From the NCBI GenBank assembly GCA_036401755.1, contig DASWUD010000156.1, positions 1-21,857 on the forward strand: DNA of 21,857 nucleotides, given 5' to 3'. Positions 21,440 to 21,857 of the stretch are shown here, in pieces. The notes under the pieces were generated by a model, which was not told the DNA's origin, did not search any database, and worked only from the letters and a program-made list of their open reading frames with translations. The translations under genes were made by a program, and so were the position numbers. This stretch comes from DASWUD01 sp036401755 (GTDB taxonomy: Bacteria > Pseudomonadota > Gammaproteobacteria > Thiohalomonadales > Thiohalomonadaceae). Each line of letters starts with the position of its first letter. The first letter of the stretch is position 1.

Positions 21440-21857
21440 ATGTTCGGATACCGCCACCTTTATCACGCCGGCAACTTTGCTGACGTCACCAAGCATGTGA
21501 TCCTGGTTGCGCTGCTGGAATCGTTGTGGCGCAAGGAAACACCGTTCGCCATCCTCGACACTCATGGCGGCATCGGCCGCTACCGGCTAGACAGCACCCA
21601 GGCGCTCATGAACCGTGAATTCGCCGCGGGCATTGGTCGTTTGTGGTCCCGGACAGAGATGCCAGGGCTCGTCCGCCGCTATCTCGACACGGTGCGCCGC
21701 TACAACAGCGCGGATCAACTGCTGGTCTATCCCGGCTCGCCACGCATTGCCCGCGAGTGGCTGCGCGCACGGGATCGGCTGATCGTCACCGAACTCAATC
21801 CCCATGATCACACCACCCTCAAGGAGGAGTTCACCGGCGATCAACAGGTGAGTATCC
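21440..21857 (+). CDS. rlmJ: 23S rRNA (adenine(2030)-N(6))-methyltransferase, 3'-truncated by window edge
   Basis: RlmJ methylates A2030 of 23S rRNA using S-adenosylmethionine. The frame is open from ATG at 21440 to the end of the window (139 codons plus one base). The N-terminus MFGYRHLYHAGNFADVTKHV and the SAM-binding region AILDTHGGIGRYRLDS match RlmJ (E. coli MLSYRHSFHAGNHADVLKH and LDTHAGAGRYQL). Further on, YPGSPRIAREWLR and ELNPHDHTTL fit. Roughly the first half of the family length is present; the catalytic DPPY motif lies beyond the window. Confidence 0.92.
   Translation, partial: MFGYRHLYHAGNFADVTKHVILVALLESLWRKETPFAILDTHGGIGRYRLDSTQALMNREFAAGIGRLWSRTEMPGLVRRYLDTVRRYNSADQLLVYPGSPRIAREWLRARDRLIVTELNPHDHTTLKEEFTGDQQVSI

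Overview
The window reads as a gene-dense chromosomal segment of a GC-rich gammaproteobacterium. MutH, a DksA/TraR-type protein, RlmJ and the gene order miaB-ybeZ-ybeY-corC-lnt support that class. The overall flavour resembles free-living Chromatiales-type bacteria, but this finer placement is inference. No rRNA, tRNA, CRISPR array, prophage or intact insertion sequence was seen.

Layout. (1) 1-1966, plus strand: the 3' part of a chaperone-usher outer membrane usher, overlapping by 8 bases a spore-coat-U (SCPU) type pilin-like protein. (2) 2104-7539, minus strand: the envelope/RNA-maintenance cluster miaB, phoH-like ybeZ, ybeY, corC and lnt. A ~190-base element with terminal inverted repeats sits between ybeZ and ybeY. 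(3) 7607-11106, minus strand: a tightly coupled four-gene MCE (Mla-like) lipid-transport operon: MlaE permease, an MlaF-like ABC subunit, MlaD-like MCE protein and a TPR-like lipoprotein. The ABC subunit has lost Walker A, the Q-loop, the signature motif, the Walker B catalytic pair and the H-loop histidine while keeping its fold length, reading frame and ATGA coupling. This is the most unusual thing in the window. (4) 11263-12591, minus strand: an ammonium transporter with a plausible sigma-54 promoter and two NtrC-like palindromes. (5) 12682-14331: moaD-moaE-dksA-like on the minus strand, divergent from moaC on the plus strand (molybdenum cofactor synthesis). (6) 14341-16384: a RutE-type nitroreductase, mutH and a dienelactone-hydrolase-like protein in alternating orientations. 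(7) 16385-19790: a ~350-base non-coding region, a secreted highly charged repeat protein, a beta-CASP metallo-beta-lactamase RNA nuclease, an unrecognised conserved-looking 224-residue protein overlapping it tail to tail, and a small Ala/Pro/Thr/Glu repeat lipoprotein. (8) 20040-21857: gamma-glutamylcyclotransferase-like protein, glutaredoxin-like protein, NUDIX hydrolase and the 5' part of rlmJ.

How the genes work together: parts 2 and 3 both concern the envelope (lipoprotein acylation, ion/CBS transport, lipid trafficking) alongside RNA maturation. Part 4 is nitrogen assimilation with its own regulatory DNA. Part 5 makes molybdopterin. The remaining genes look like independent housekeeping or stress loci. 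All functional calls come from motif and sequence recognition by eye; no database search was run.
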